DNA of 8,709 nucleotides from Chloroflexia bacterium (GCA_013698305.1 JACCVC010000231.1:1-8709), one strand, 5' to 3'. Shown: positions 1 to 6,663, numbered from the stretch's first letter. The notes: generated from the sequence alone by a model not told the origin. Numbers and translations: made by a program.

Positions 1-20
1 GGCGGACTCCATGTCCGCCC
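1..20 (+). repeat. REP-like hairpin, copy A (cut by window edge)
   Basis: A perfect 7-bp stem (GGCGGAC at 1-7, GTCCGCC at 13-19) encloses a five-base loop TCCAT. Stem sequence and loop length match the copies near 2964 and 3026, but the loop is TCCAT rather than CTTGT. The GTAG head, if present, lies outside the window. It sits 35 bases beyond the stop codon of the PucR gene, so it may end or protect that transcript; this role is inference. Confidence 0.6.
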
Positions 21-54
21 GTACGAGACCCAGAGCCTCTCTGGTCACGCGAAC

Positions 55-1509
55 CTACGACTGGTCCGGTTGTCGCGGCGGCGGCAGCTCGCTGGCCAGT
101 AACGCCAGGTGCAGCCCCAAGCGCGCCTCGGGATCGTCCGGATCGACTGCGAGCAGCTGCCGGATTTGCCGCAGTCGATAGGTCAACGTATTGCGATGGA
201 TGCCGAGATGCTCTGCCGTGAGACGCTGCGTGCCGCCAAACGCGAGGTATCCTCGCAGCGTCGTCCGCAGCAGCCCGCGCCGATCCTCCCGCAACAGTGG
301 CCCGATCAACGCCGACACGAATTCGTCGAGCGTCTGCGTCCCCCAATGGTCGTAAAGCAGGCGAAGCGCTCCCAGACACGCCAGGTCGTCGAAGCGGGTG
401 AGACCGGCGCCGATCAACCCCGCCGATCGCGCCACGGCGACAAAGGTCGCCTGACGCACCGCCCCCCCAAGATCGGTCGCGTCCCGAACTGGCGCTGATA
501 CCGCGAGCCAGGCATCGGTCGGCGCAACCGTGGGCGCCGGAGCCGGATGCAACGATTGCAGGAGCCAGGCGGCATGGTCGTCATGCAGCACTCCCGCATC
601 GAGCGGCGTTCCCAGCGAGGTGAGCAACGGCCAGATGCCTCGCTCCGGGATGTCGGCGGGCGCGAGCGCGACCCGGAAGCCGCCATCCGCCTGGATCCCC
701 GCTCGGCGCAGCATAGCGGCGGCAGTGCGCGCGTCGCTGCCGGCGATGGTCAGCGCCCGGTTGATCAGTCGCGTGCGCGTCGCGTGATCCTGCACCGACG
801 ACGCCTCGTGATCGAGCGCATGCTGCACCGCGTCGGCAGCCCGTCTCAATGCCAGCCGTCCCAGCGCCAGCCTGTCGGGATCGACACCGCTGATCACCAG
901 CGTGCGCTGTTTGCGCAAGGGGTGCGCCAACTGACCTGTTCCCTCGCAGGAGAAGCCGCTGGTGGCCGAATCCGAGGTCGTCACCACCACTTGTCCCGCC
1001 GCCGACAGCACGGTGAAGGTGAAACCGAGATGGTCAGCGAGCGCGCGAAGGAGCGCCTCGGGCGATGCTTGTTCGCTCCGGTGCTCGGTGACGATCCGCT
1101 CAATCTCGGTTCCCGCCCGGAGCAGGTCGCCTCGCCGGGTGGTGAGCATGCGGTTGAGGTCGCTCTCGAGTTCGCCAGTGATGGCGGCGGTGCGGAGCAC
1201 CGGAATCGGGCTCCGTACCGGCTGATCGGTATCGAGCACCACGGCGGCGACCGGCTGGTTGGCCAGTTCCCGCACCAGCAAGCCGAGGTCGAGCCCGGTT
1301 TCGATCATCACCCGCTCCGGCAGCAGCACCAACTCTCCCCCGCGCACGGTGGGCAGCATCGGCGCGGTCGCGCGCGCGGTGATGACCCAGTCCACGTCGC
1401 GTTCGAGCGGATCGGAGTTGTCGGCATGCGGCGTCATGCCATCCGCATCGACCAGCAGGTGATCGGTCCAGGCAATCAGGTCGCGGAGGGTAATCTCACC
1501 AGATGGCAT
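55..1509 (-). CDS. PucR-family transcriptional regulator
   Basis: A 484-residue cytoplasmic DNA-binding regulator. The N-terminal part (about residues 5-125) has the composition of the PucR ligand-sensing domain. A middle region (about 150-340) fits the linker and GGDEF-like CdaR module of this family. The C-terminus (about 413-474) is the PucR helix-turn-helix: it contains LLRTTLRGYLAFGG and then AEHLGIHRNTLTYRLRQI, a near-textbook match. Family members sense small metabolites and control purine, amino acid or sugar-acid catabolism, but the target here cannot be named because no catabolic gene adjoins it in the window. The ATG at 1509 is chosen because the PucR-like fold starts right after it; a GGAG lies about 11 bases upstream, which is a loose spacing. 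The gene stands alone and converges on the window edge. Family assignment is secure; the regulon is unknown. Confidence 0.9.
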   Translation of the reverse strand: MPSGEITLRDLIAWTDHLLVDADGMTPHADNSDPLERDVDWVITARATAPMLPTVRGGELVLLPERVMIETGLDLGLLVRELANQPVAAVVLDTDQPVRSPIPVLRTAAITGELESDLNRMLTTRRGDLLRAGTEIERIVTEHRSEQASPEALLRALADHLGFTFTVLSAAGQVVVTTSDSATSGFSCEGTGQLAHPLRKQRTLVISGVDPDRLALGRLALRRAADAVQHALDHEASSVQDHATRTRLINRALTIAGSDARTAAAMLRRAGIQADGGFRVALAPADIPERGIWPLLTSLGTPLDAGVLHDDHAAWLLQSLHPAPAPTVAPTDAWLAVSAPVRDATDLGGAVRQATFVAVARSAGLIGAGLTRFDDLACLGALRLLYDHWGTQTLDEFVSALIGPLLREDRRGLLRTTLRGYLAFGGTQRLTAEHLGIHRNTLTYRLRQIRQLLAVDPDDPEARLGLHLALLASELPPPRQPDQS

Positions 1510-1553
1510 ATTGCGCGTCGCTCCGTGATGGGTGGTGGCTACGGTGTCAGAAG

Positions 1554-1583
1554 AGCATAGTCATTCGGAAATGCGATCGTCAT
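1554..1583 (-). promoter_or_regulatory. Possible promoter of the PucR-family gene
   Basis: Reading the minus strand, ATGACG (1583-1578) and TATGCT (1559-1554) are spaced by 18 bases and each matches four of six bases of the sigma-70 -35 and -10 consensus. A start near 1547 would give a leader of roughly 38 bases. The match is weak and rests on position only. Confidence 0.25.
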
Positions 1584-1585
1584 CC

Positions 1586-1612
1586 CGTAGGGACCGACCT
1601 TGTGTCGGTCCG
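1586..1612 (+). repeat. REP-like hairpin, copy B
   Basis: GTAG (1587-1590) is followed by a perfect 8-bp stem, GGACCGAC (1591-1598) with GTCGGTCC (1604-1611), around the loop CTTGT (1599-1603). The stem bases differ from those of the other copies while pairing is kept. A GGACC at 1620-1624 could also pair with the right arm, allowing an alternative fold. It lies upstream of the PucR-family start, just behind the putative -35 box. Confidence 0.7.
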
Positions 1613-1642
1613 AGGCGAAGGACCCCTGCGCGAAGCACTCGA

Positions 1643-1679
1643 CAGCGAAGCTAGCGCTTTGTTATGTACTCCTTCGCTG
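1643..1679. repeat. Inverted repeat in the gene-free stretch
   Basis: CAGCGAAG (1643-1650) and CTTCGCTG (1672-1679) are perfect 8-bp inverted arms around a 21-base loop. No T-run follows, so it is not an obvious terminator. It belongs to the hairpin cluster between 1586 and 1870 and may be part of a larger composite repeat unit. The function is unknown. Confidence 0.45.
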
Positions 1680-1718
1680 AAATGATACGGATTCCGCATG
1701 GACAGGCTGCGAACAACA

Positions 1719-1745
1719 CGTACGGGCCGGTCTTGTGCCGGCCCT
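1719..1745 (+). repeat. REP-like hairpin, copy C
   Basis: CGTACGG opens the unit. GGGCCGGT (1724-1731) pairs with GCCGGCCC (1737-1744) by seven Watson-Crick pairs and one T-G closing pair around the loop CTTGT (1732-1736). It faces copy D, which lies 20 bases further on in the opposite orientation, so the two form a BIME-like pair bounded by CGTACGG and CCGTACG. Confidence 0.65.
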
Positions 1746-1763
1746 CAATCGCGTGCCGGAATG

Positions 1764-1790
1764 AGGAAGACCACAAGGGTCTTCCGTACG
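1764..1790 (-). repeat. REP-like hairpin, copy D (inverted)
   Basis: On the plus strand GGAAGACC (1765-1772) and GGTCTTCC (1778-1785) form a perfect 8-bp stem around ACAAG, which is CTTGT on the minus strand. The minus-strand reading begins CGTACGG and ends in CCTC, just as copy C does on the plus strand. It is therefore the same element in the opposite orientation with a different stem sequence. Confidence 0.65.
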
Positions 1791-2064
1791 CGGCTCTGCG
1801 AGGGGAATGCACGGTGTTCAGGCGAATTCGGTATGACGTAGGCCTTCTCCGGTTCGGCGAAGCCGAATCGCTCTTGCTTTACCGAGGCAGGTACTGCATC
1901 AAACACGACAACAATGACGTGTCCTTAGACCGGAGCATATCCGCTGACCATGTGCATGTCGAACAACGATGCAAGGATGTAATGAACACCGAAAAAGCCA
2001 GACCCAAGGGTATTGTGCAAAAAGTCCATACACGTCAGCTTGAGTTGGTATCGCGAAGCCGGGT
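1791..2064. other. Gene-free leader region
   Basis: This stretch lies ahead of the membrane protein that starts at 2065. It is visibly less GC-rich than the genes around it, especially from about 1890 to 2050, as expected for a promoter-bearing leader. I see no cobalamin, TPP or FMN riboswitch signature, which one might look for before a vitamin-type transporter gene. TTGTGC (2013-2018) could be a -35 box, but no convincing -10 lies 16-18 bases after it. Open frames crossing it show no protein-like pattern. Confidence 0.4.
1838..1869 (+). repeat. Possible degenerate REP-like hairpin
   Basis: A GTAGG (1838-1842) is followed after nine bases by TTCGGC (1853-1858) and GCCGAA (1862-1867) with a GAA loop. 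Outer arms CGGTA (1829-1833) and TACCG (1880-1884) can also pair. The loop and spacing differ from the other copies, so membership in the family is doubtful. Confidence 0.3.
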
Positions 2065-2967
2065 ATGCTGCCCCGTATGAAGAGGAACATCGCCCACCCG
2101 GCGCCCCTGCCTGCCGTCCATCCTTTATCTAAAATATACAGCTGGCTCTCTCCGACGCGCATGCTGCTGGTTGCGGTGAGCCTCGTCGGGCTGGCAGGGT
2201 TCCTGTACCCGTTCGTGTTGCCGGCGATCACGCAGTCCGACGCCACCGGCCAGGCGCATGCCGCCGACGCGCCGATCCTGATCGCGGTAGTGACAGGGCT
2301 GGCGCTGGCCGTGGCGCTGGTGACGATCACCGAGGAGGAGACCGGGGCATCTCGGTCCCGGATGGTGGCGCTGCTCGGCGTGCTGGTCGCGATCGACGCC
2401 ACCCTGCGCCTCGCGCCGACGGTGCTCGGGGTGTCGCCGGTGTTCCTGCTGATCATGCTGGTGGGGGCGGTGTTCGGCGCGTCTTTCGGCTTCCAGATGG
2501 GCGCGTTGACGTTGCTGATCTCGGCCTTTATCGCCGGCGGCATGGGACCCTGGCTGCCCTATCAGATGCTCGGCGCGGCCTGGATCGGCATGACAGCGGG
2601 GTGGCTCCCGCGCGGGGGTAGCGAGCGGCGCAGGTTGATCGCGCTGGCGGCGTTCGGCGCGGTCTGGGGATTGCTGTTTGGCGCATTGATGAACCTGTGG
2701 TTCTGGCCGTTCGGCGCGCCGGGAGCAGGGGAGGCGGGCGATCTCTACTGGACGCCTGGCCTGGGGTTGACGGAGACCATCGAGCGCTACGCACGGTTTT
2801 ATTTGGTGACATCGCTCGGCTTCGACCTGTTCCGCGCCGTCGGCAACGTCGTGCTGGTGCTGGTGCTCGGCGGCCCGATCCTGCGGCTGCTGGAGCGCTA
2901 CCGCCGCCGCTTTAGCTGGGAACCCTGGCAGGAGATGGAGCAAGAACCGAAAACGACGCCTTCGTAG
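2065..2967 (+). CDS. ECF-type transporter S component (substrate-binding membrane protein)
   Basis: A 300-residue polytopic membrane protein with roughly six to eight hydrophobic segments (about residues 33-53, 69-88, 98-115, 122-140, 143-160, 166-182, 190-212 and 243-277). The stretch GPWLPYQMLGAAWIGMTAG (161-179) and the pattern around it resemble S components of energy-coupling-factor transporters, which capture vitamins or metal-related compounds and dock on a shared ATPase and T-component module. The substrate cannot be told. No ATPase or T-component gene is beside it, so it would be a solitary S component using a module coded elsewhere. The start is uncertain: ATGs at 2065, 2077 and 2161 are in frame and none has a good ribosome binding site; the last would begin directly at the first membrane helix. 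Its TAG stop falls in the GTAG head of a REP-like repeat. Membrane nature is certain; the ECF assignment is fairly likely. Confidence 0.7.
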   Translation: MLPRMKRNIAHPAPLPAVHPLSKIYSWLSPTRMLLVAVSLVGLAGFLYPFVLPAITQSDATGQAHAADAPILIAVVTGLALAVALVTITEEETGASRSRMVALLGVLVAIDATLRLAPTVLGVSPVFLLIMLVGAVFGASFGFQMGALTLLISAFIAGGMGPWLPYQMLGAAWIGMTAGWLPRGGSERRRLIALAAFGAVWGLLFGALMNLWFWPFGAPGAGEAGDLYWTPGLGLTETIERYARFYLVTSLGFDLFRAVGNVVLVLVLGGPILRLLERYRRRFSWEPWQEMEQEPKTTPS

Positions 2968-3002
2968 GGCGCGGACCTGGAGCCTGCCGAAGTGTCCGCC
3001 CG
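2963..3002 (+). repeat. REP-like hairpin, copy E (long loop)
   Basis: GTAG (2964-2967) begins the unit and its last three bases are the stop codon of the S-component gene. GCGGAC (2971-2976) pairs with GTCCGC (2994-2999); beyond one C-C mismatch, G2969 can pair with C3001. The loop is 17 bases rather than five. It directly follows the coding region and could act as an RNA 3'-end structure. Confidence 0.65.
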
Positions 3003-3024
3003 CCGTGCCGACGCGATGTCGATC

Positions 3025-3052
3025 CGTAGGGTGCGGACCTTGTGTCCGCCCG
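3025..3052 (+). repeat. REP-like hairpin, copy F
   Basis: GTAG (3026-3029), then GCGGAC (3033-3038) and GTCCGC (3044-3049) around CTTGT (3039-3043), with one mismatch and a further G-C pair outside. It is a direct repeat of copy E, 62 bases downstream, and both share GTAGGG, GCGGACCT and GTCCGCCCGC. It lies between the convergent genes ending at 2967 and 3056, only a few bases past the stop of the latter, so it could serve as a bidirectional transcript end. Confidence 0.7.
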
Positions 3053-3055
3053 CGT

Positions 3056-3478
3056 TCAATTGCCCAGCCTGGTGAAGACGTACAGCACGATCGCCGTCGC
3101 GACGGCGTGCATGATCAACAGCGACGTAATGAGCCCCGCCGACGCGCCATTGATCGAGAACGGGCTCGACAGCGACGTCATGAAGACGATGGCCGCCAGG
3201 ATCACGAAGTTCTTGACCGGGTTTTCGCTGAATCTCGTGAATATCCAGAACGCCACGGTCGCCACCGTGATCGTGATCACGCAGGCGACGACGATGCTCG
3301 GGATGCCGACCAGCTCCGCGGCTTCGGGAAGGTCGTCGGGAATTGCCCCGACCGCGCTCGCGATCAGGTAGACGATCACGGTCGCCATCGACGCCGCGAT
3401 CGCGGCGATGACTCCGGCGCGAACGATCCGACCGGTGCTGCAGGATTCCCTGCCAGATTCAGAGCCGGTTTCGCGCAA
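3056..3478 (-). CDS. DUF6069-like small membrane protein
   Basis: A 140-residue protein with four predicted membrane helices (about residues 18-42, 60-82, 88-106 and 115-137) and a short polar N-terminus. The spacing of the helices, RAGVIAAIAA at the first helix and LIMHAVATAIVL in the last recall the DUF6069 family, which has no known function. The start is taken as the TTG at 3478 because AAAGGAG lies five bases upstream. The frame stays open to 3694, but that extension crosses the strong terminator at 3551-3583 and reads as an unconserved, polar sequence. An ATG at 3493 (MKGDS) would cover the ribosome binding site itself and is less likely. The gene is in the same direction as the propeller gene but separated from it by the terminator, so it should have its own promoter. 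Function unknown. Confidence 0.75.
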   Translation of the reverse strand: MRETGSESGRESCSTGRIVRAGVIAAIAASMATVIVYLIASAVGAIPDDLPEAAELVGIPSIVVACVITITVATVAFWIFTRFSENPVKNFVILAAIVFMTSLSSPFSINGASAGLITSLLIMHAVATAIVLYVFTRLGN

Positions 3479-3483
3479 TGAAT

Positions 3484-3490
3484 CTCCTTT
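3484..3490 (-). promoter_or_regulatory. Ribosome binding site fixing a TTG start
   Basis: AAAGGAG on the minus strand, five bases before the TTG at 3478. This near-perfect Shine-Dalgarno sequence decides the start of the DUF6069-like gene in favour of TTG over the ATG at 3493. Confidence 0.7.
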
Positions 3491-3521
3491 CATCTGCCGT
3501 TGATGTGAACCTGCTTCGGCC

Positions 3522-3527
3522 ATTCTA
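3522..3527 (-). promoter_or_regulatory. Possible -10 box of the DUF6069-like gene
   Basis: TAGAAT on the minus strand, matching five of six bases of TATAAT and placed between the upstream terminator and the TTG start. A transcript from about 3515 would have a leader near 37 bases. No clear -35 box is seen at the usual distance, so this is tentative. Confidence 0.3.
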
Positions 3528-3550
3528 CCGTGCCTCGGCGTCGAAACAGA

Positions 3551-3583
3551 CAGCCACCCGGACCTCGAAGGTCCGGGTGGCTG
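3551..3583 (-). terminator. Rho-independent terminator of the sigma/propeller operon
   Basis: A perfect 15-bp GC-rich stem, CAGCCACCCGGACCT (3551-3565) with AGGTCCGGGTGGCTG (3569-3583), closes on a three-base loop. On the minus strand it is followed by TCTGTTT, a modest U-rich tail, whereas the plus-strand side is followed by GC-rich sequence. It lies 46 bases past the stop codon of the propeller gene. Stem and position make it a confident terminator for that gene, though the tail is short. Confidence 0.85.
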
Positions 3584-3629
3584 CGCGCGCGGACACCACG
3601 TTCGATCCGCGTTGCGTTCATTTCTCGGG

Positions 3630-5897
3630 TCAGTCTCCGGTGCCCGGTACGAAGCCTGGGTAGTCGGACAATGAGGTCCATGTTTCTGACGCATCCGTCA
3701 GTGGCGTCATCCAGATGGTGCGCGTCTCGCTGCCGACCTCGCTGATGTACACCGTCGTTCCATCGGGAGACAGCGATGCCCCGACCATCCCGGTTGGATT
3801 CCCGGTCTCCCCGGGCATGGTGAGTCTGTTAACCTCCGGCTCCCCATCGACCAGCCGCATCACGTAGATGTGCTGGGCATTGAAGGCCACGACTGATACC
3901 GTTCCGTCGCGCGTGGCGTGGATCGCGCCCTTGCCCATCTCGGCGGTGTCAACAGGGATGGTGACCGATTCCATCACTTGGCCCGTGACCACATCGACCA
4001 GGTGGTAGGTGTGCGTCTGCGCGTCGGGGTCGCCTGGCTGAGCCAGGACGAGGAACCGCGTCGGGTGAATCATGCTCGGGAAGTCATGGGTCTGCGATCC
4101 GGGAATCTCAATCACGTCGCCCGACTCGATATTTACCGAAATGAGGGCATCGTCTCCCGACTGTTCGAGGGAGAGGGCGATGATCGTCGCAGGATCAGTC
4201 GTTGGCCGCAGCGACCGTAACCAGCCCGATCCTTCAAAGAGCGTCCCGGCTTCGGCGTCCGGATCGACCGGGAGCCATCTCAGCGCTTCCCCGTCCAGAT
4301 AGGCGAGACCCGCGCCATCTATGGTCCACTGCATTTCCGCGACGTGGTGCGGCCCGGTAGGCGCCGATTGGGTGATCTCCGAGCCGTCCGACAGGCGCAT
4401 CACGCTGTACAGGATGTCTCCCTGCGCCTCGCCGATCTCGTCCTGCTCGAACTCCTGAAAGTCAGCGTCTACGCTCGTCAGCGCCAGGTGCTGCCCATCG
4501 GGCGACAGCAGGATATCCAGGTACGTCTGATCTTCGCGGGGCATACTAAGCCATCTGGCGTCCCCGAACGATCCGTCCAGCACGAGCAGCGAACCCGGAG
4601 GGCCAGCGTTGATGATCGGTCCGTATTGCATGGCGATGCCGTCGGACGCTATCGCGATCTCGCTGAACAGGCTGTCCGTCGGATCGACGATGCCGCCGCC
4701 GTACGTGTTGGAGTACTGAATCGCGATCACCAGCCTGTCGTCGTTGCCGTTCGCGGTGGTGGTCACATCATGGACCAACATGCCCGTGGCGCTGGTCGAG
4801 GTGTGGCTGGACAGCAGCCGGGTCTCCATTGTCCGAAGATCGATCACCGACCAGTCAATGGGGCTCTCACGATTCGGCGCGACCAGCCAGGGGCTGCCGG
4901 GGTGCTGGTTCAGGTCGTTGTAGCCTCGCGGTCGGCTTCCGATCTCGACCACGTCACCGGTCACGACGTTGAGGACCGCGCGTTCCCAATCTTCTGGCTC
5001 CGGTTCATCGTTGTACGAGATTGTGACGACTCCCTGCCAGTCCATCGGCGTGACCTGATGGACGCCGGTGGCGAGGGTGGTCGCCTCGGCTTCTTCCGGG
5101 CAGGTCAGGACCAGGTCGCCATTGGGCGTGAGCATCACCGCGGTGTCCTCGATTGGCGATGACTCCACGCCCGTGAATATCGGGATGTCACCGCTGAAAT
5201 CACAGGTCGTCGCTGGTTGCGGCGTCGCGACCGCGACTGCCGGGGTTTCGGTTGCCTCCGGAGTTGCGTCGAGCGCCGATGGCTGCATCGCCACGCCGGG
5301 GATGTTGGGATCATCACCAGAGCCGCCGGGCAATCCTGGCTCCCCGGAAAGGCGCCAGACCCCGAACCCGGCGAGGACGATGGCGATGACCAGCCCGATG
5401 TTGGCCATCATGTTCCATGCCTGTTGCCGCCGAAAAACGCTGGTGTGTGGTTGTTGGCGCCGTCGCGGGACGCTTCCGGTTTGACCCTTGCTCGGTTTCG
5501 GTTCTCGCCAGGGATTTGCCGGAGTGGTCGTTGCCGCCACCGTCACCGAAGGTTGGGCAGGTGTTCGGTCCATGATCTTCTCCCAGAGATGCGGATCGGG
5601 AGCGGCGGCGCGGGTATGGCCCGCCTGCGCGGCCTCGATCCGCCGATGGAATGACGCCGCCGTCGCGGTCAGCGAGCCGGCATCGTCACGTCCTCCGTGG
5701 TTGTCATTGCGAACGGGTGGTCGTTCATGGCGATTGCCGGGCCGGGTGTCCGCGAATCCATCGCTGCGGGCCATCTCGTTCAACCAGGCGTCGAGGGCGT
5801 CGGCGTCGTTGCGCGGCGCGTCGGTCCTCGCGTCCTGATGGAGATGCTGATCATCGTGAGAAGTGGGGTTGCCGTGATGGCGGAGGGGATTGCTCAT
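3630..5897 (-). CDS. Membrane-anchored beta-propeller protein, probable anti-sigma factor
   Basis: A 755-residue single-pass membrane protein. Residues 1-160 are polar and cytoplasmic; they include DALDAWLNEMA (33-43) and PDPHLWEKIMDR (100-111), the latter resembling the segment before the membrane helix in anti-sigma factors. There is no HxxxCxxC zinc motif; the first cysteine is at 232. A helix at about 161-183 is followed by a Pro/Thr/Ala-rich linker (about 187-230) and a long outer domain (about 233-755). This is rich in short beta-strand patterns with SPDG turns (465-468, 710-713), as in TolB or WD40-like propellers. The ATG at 5897 overlaps the TGA of the sigma gene by four bases and has GAAGGAG seven bases ahead, so translation is probably coupled. 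Known of the arrangement: a membrane protein coded just after an ECF sigma factor usually restrains it. The propeller ligand is unknown. Anti-sigma role is inference from context. Confidence 0.75.
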   Translation of the reverse strand: MSNPLRHHGNPTSHDDQHLHQDARTDAPRNDADALDAWLNEMARSDGFADTRPGNRHERPPVRNDNHGGRDDAGSLTATAASFHRRIEAAQAGHTRAAAPDPHLWEKIMDRTPAQPSVTVAATTTPANPWREPKPSKGQTGSVPRRRQQPHTSVFRRQQAWNMMANIGLVIAIVLAGFGVWRLSGEPGLPGGSGDDPNIPGVAMQPSALDATPEATETPAVAVATPQPATTCDFSGDIPIFTGVESSPIEDTAVMLTPNGDLVLTCPEEAEATTLATGVHQVTPMDWQGVVTISYNDEPEPEDWERAVLNVVTGDVVEIGSRPRGYNDLNQHPGSPWLVAPNRESPIDWSVIDLRTMETRLLSSHTSTSATGMLVHDVTTTANGNDDRLVIAIQYSNTYGGGIVDPTDSLFSEIAIASDGIAMQYGPIINAGPPGSLLVLDGSFGDARWLSMPREDQTYLDILLSPDGQHLALTSVDADFQEFEQDEIGEAQGDILYSVMRLSDGSEITQSAPTGPHHVAEMQWTIDGAGLAYLDGEALRWLPVDPDAEAGTLFEGSGWLRSLRPTTDPATIIALSLEQSGDDALISVNIESGDVIEIPGSQTHDFPSMIHPTRFLVLAQPGDPDAQTHTYHLVDVVTGQVMESVTIPVDTAEMGKGAIHATRDGTVSVVAFNAQHIYVMRLVDGEPEVNRLTMPGETGNPTGMVGASLSPDGTTVYISEVGSETRTIWMTPLTDASETWTSLSDYPGFVPGTGD

Positions 5898-6510
5898 GAG
5901 GACGCTCCTTCGGGCGACGCCAGCAGATGGCGCAGGCGCTTGTAGGCGCGGGATTGGGCCGATTTCACGGCGGGGCGGGACATGCCCAGCGCATCGCCGA
6001 CCTCGGTCGTCGTCAACCCGGCGAGGCGGAGCTCGATGATGTCACGCTGGTTGTCGGAGAGCTGATCGAGTACGGCGAGCAACCGGGAGAGCTCATCGCT
6101 GTGTACGGCGCGCTCCTCCGGCCCCGGCTCCTGATCCGCGAGCGTGGTGACCACCGGGTCGAGTGGGCGAGTGGGACGAAAGCGCCGCCAGCGGTCGGTG
6201 ACAGTGTTGCGGGCGATGGTGAAGAGCCAGCTCCGGAAGGTCGCGCCATCGCGGTGCGAGTAGCGGTCGAGCCGCTGAAGATCTGGGTGGTGAGGTCGTT
6301 GGCAACGTCCGGGTCGCCGACCTTGCGGTAGCAGAACCGGTAGATCAGCGTGGCGTAGCGGTCGTAGAGCGGCGCGAAGGCACGGGGGTCGTCGCGGGCG
6401 GCGTCGATCCAGGCGGATTCGATGTCGTTGTCGTCCGCCTCCCGCGCCTGATGGGGGCGAGCGCCAGCATTGTCGGCTGGAACGGTTAATGATTCGCTCA
6501 ACAGCGCCAC
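5894..6510 (-). CDS. ECF sigma factor (sigma-70 family), interrupted by a frameshift
   Basis: Two minus-strand frames together make one extracytoplasmic-function sigma factor of about 205 residues. The first (6510 to 6277, 78 codons) holds region 2.1 with AFAPLYDRYATLIYRFCYRK and ends in DVANDLTTQIF. The second (6274 to 5894, 126 residues) resumes with RLDRYSHRDG, FRSWLFTIARNTVTDRWRR (regions 2.2 to 2.4) and a region 4 helix-turn-helix, LSDNQRDIIELRLAGLTTTE through MSRPAVKSAQSRAYKRLRHL. The GTG at 6510 is chosen because GGAAAGGA lies seven bases upstream and the sequence is in frame with region 2; a longer open frame to 6544 belongs only to the second half and reads as nonsense there. Such factors direct RNA polymerase to stress or envelope genes and usually their own promoter. 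The frameshift would make this copy inactive unless it is a sequencing error. Family is secure. Confidence 0.85.
6271..6280 (-). other. Frameshift point in the sigma factor gene
   Basis: On the minus strand the codons ATC TTC (IF) end at 6277, then two bases AG precede CGG CTC GAC (RLD) in the next frame. The family pattern after DLTTQIF normally has a few more residues (of the type LRALE) before RLDRY. A lost block of 13 bases, or a smaller loss of 1 or 10, would fit. There is no slippery run, so programmed frameshifting is unlikely. Confidence 0.75.
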
Positions 6511-6517
6511 CCTGCAA

Positions 6518-6525
6518 TCCTTTCC
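6518..6525 (-). promoter_or_regulatory. Ribosome binding site of the sigma factor gene
   Basis: GGAAAGGA on the minus strand, seven bases before the GTG at 6510. It supports the GTG start and so the view that the first half of the gene begins in a different frame from the second half. Confidence 0.6.
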
Positions 6526-6663
6526 GGCCGTTCGTCACGATCAAGCCACGATACGCCTTACGAAACGTCCAACGATGTTGCGCCGATAGTCGTCTCTATT
6601 CCCGGTAACGCAAACGCGGCGTTGGGGGTAGCGGGGGAGCGCCTGCGCCGGCCCTTCTCGAAG

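Noticed and set aside
547..1560. A 337-codon plus-strand open frame across the PucR-family gene
   Set aside because: It is antisense to a clear regulator and is rich in Arg, His and Gln without any recognisable motif.
1643..1679. A rho-independent terminator
   Set aside because: The 8-bp arms enclose a 21-base loop and no T-run follows on either strand.
1586..1870. A CRISPR array
   Set aside because: Hairpins vary in stem sequence and orientation, and spacing is irregular, with no constant direct repeat and spacer pattern.
1664..2080. A 138-codon plus-strand open frame in the gene-free stretch
   Set aside because: It runs straight through the REP-like hairpins and into the next gene's start, has no ribosome binding site and no protein-like pattern.
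6555..6600. An ECF-type autoregulatory promoter (CAAC then CGTA) ahead of the sigma gene on the minus strand
   Set aside because: The boxes are about 14 bases apart, shorter than the usual spacing, and the motifs are too short to trust without relatives.
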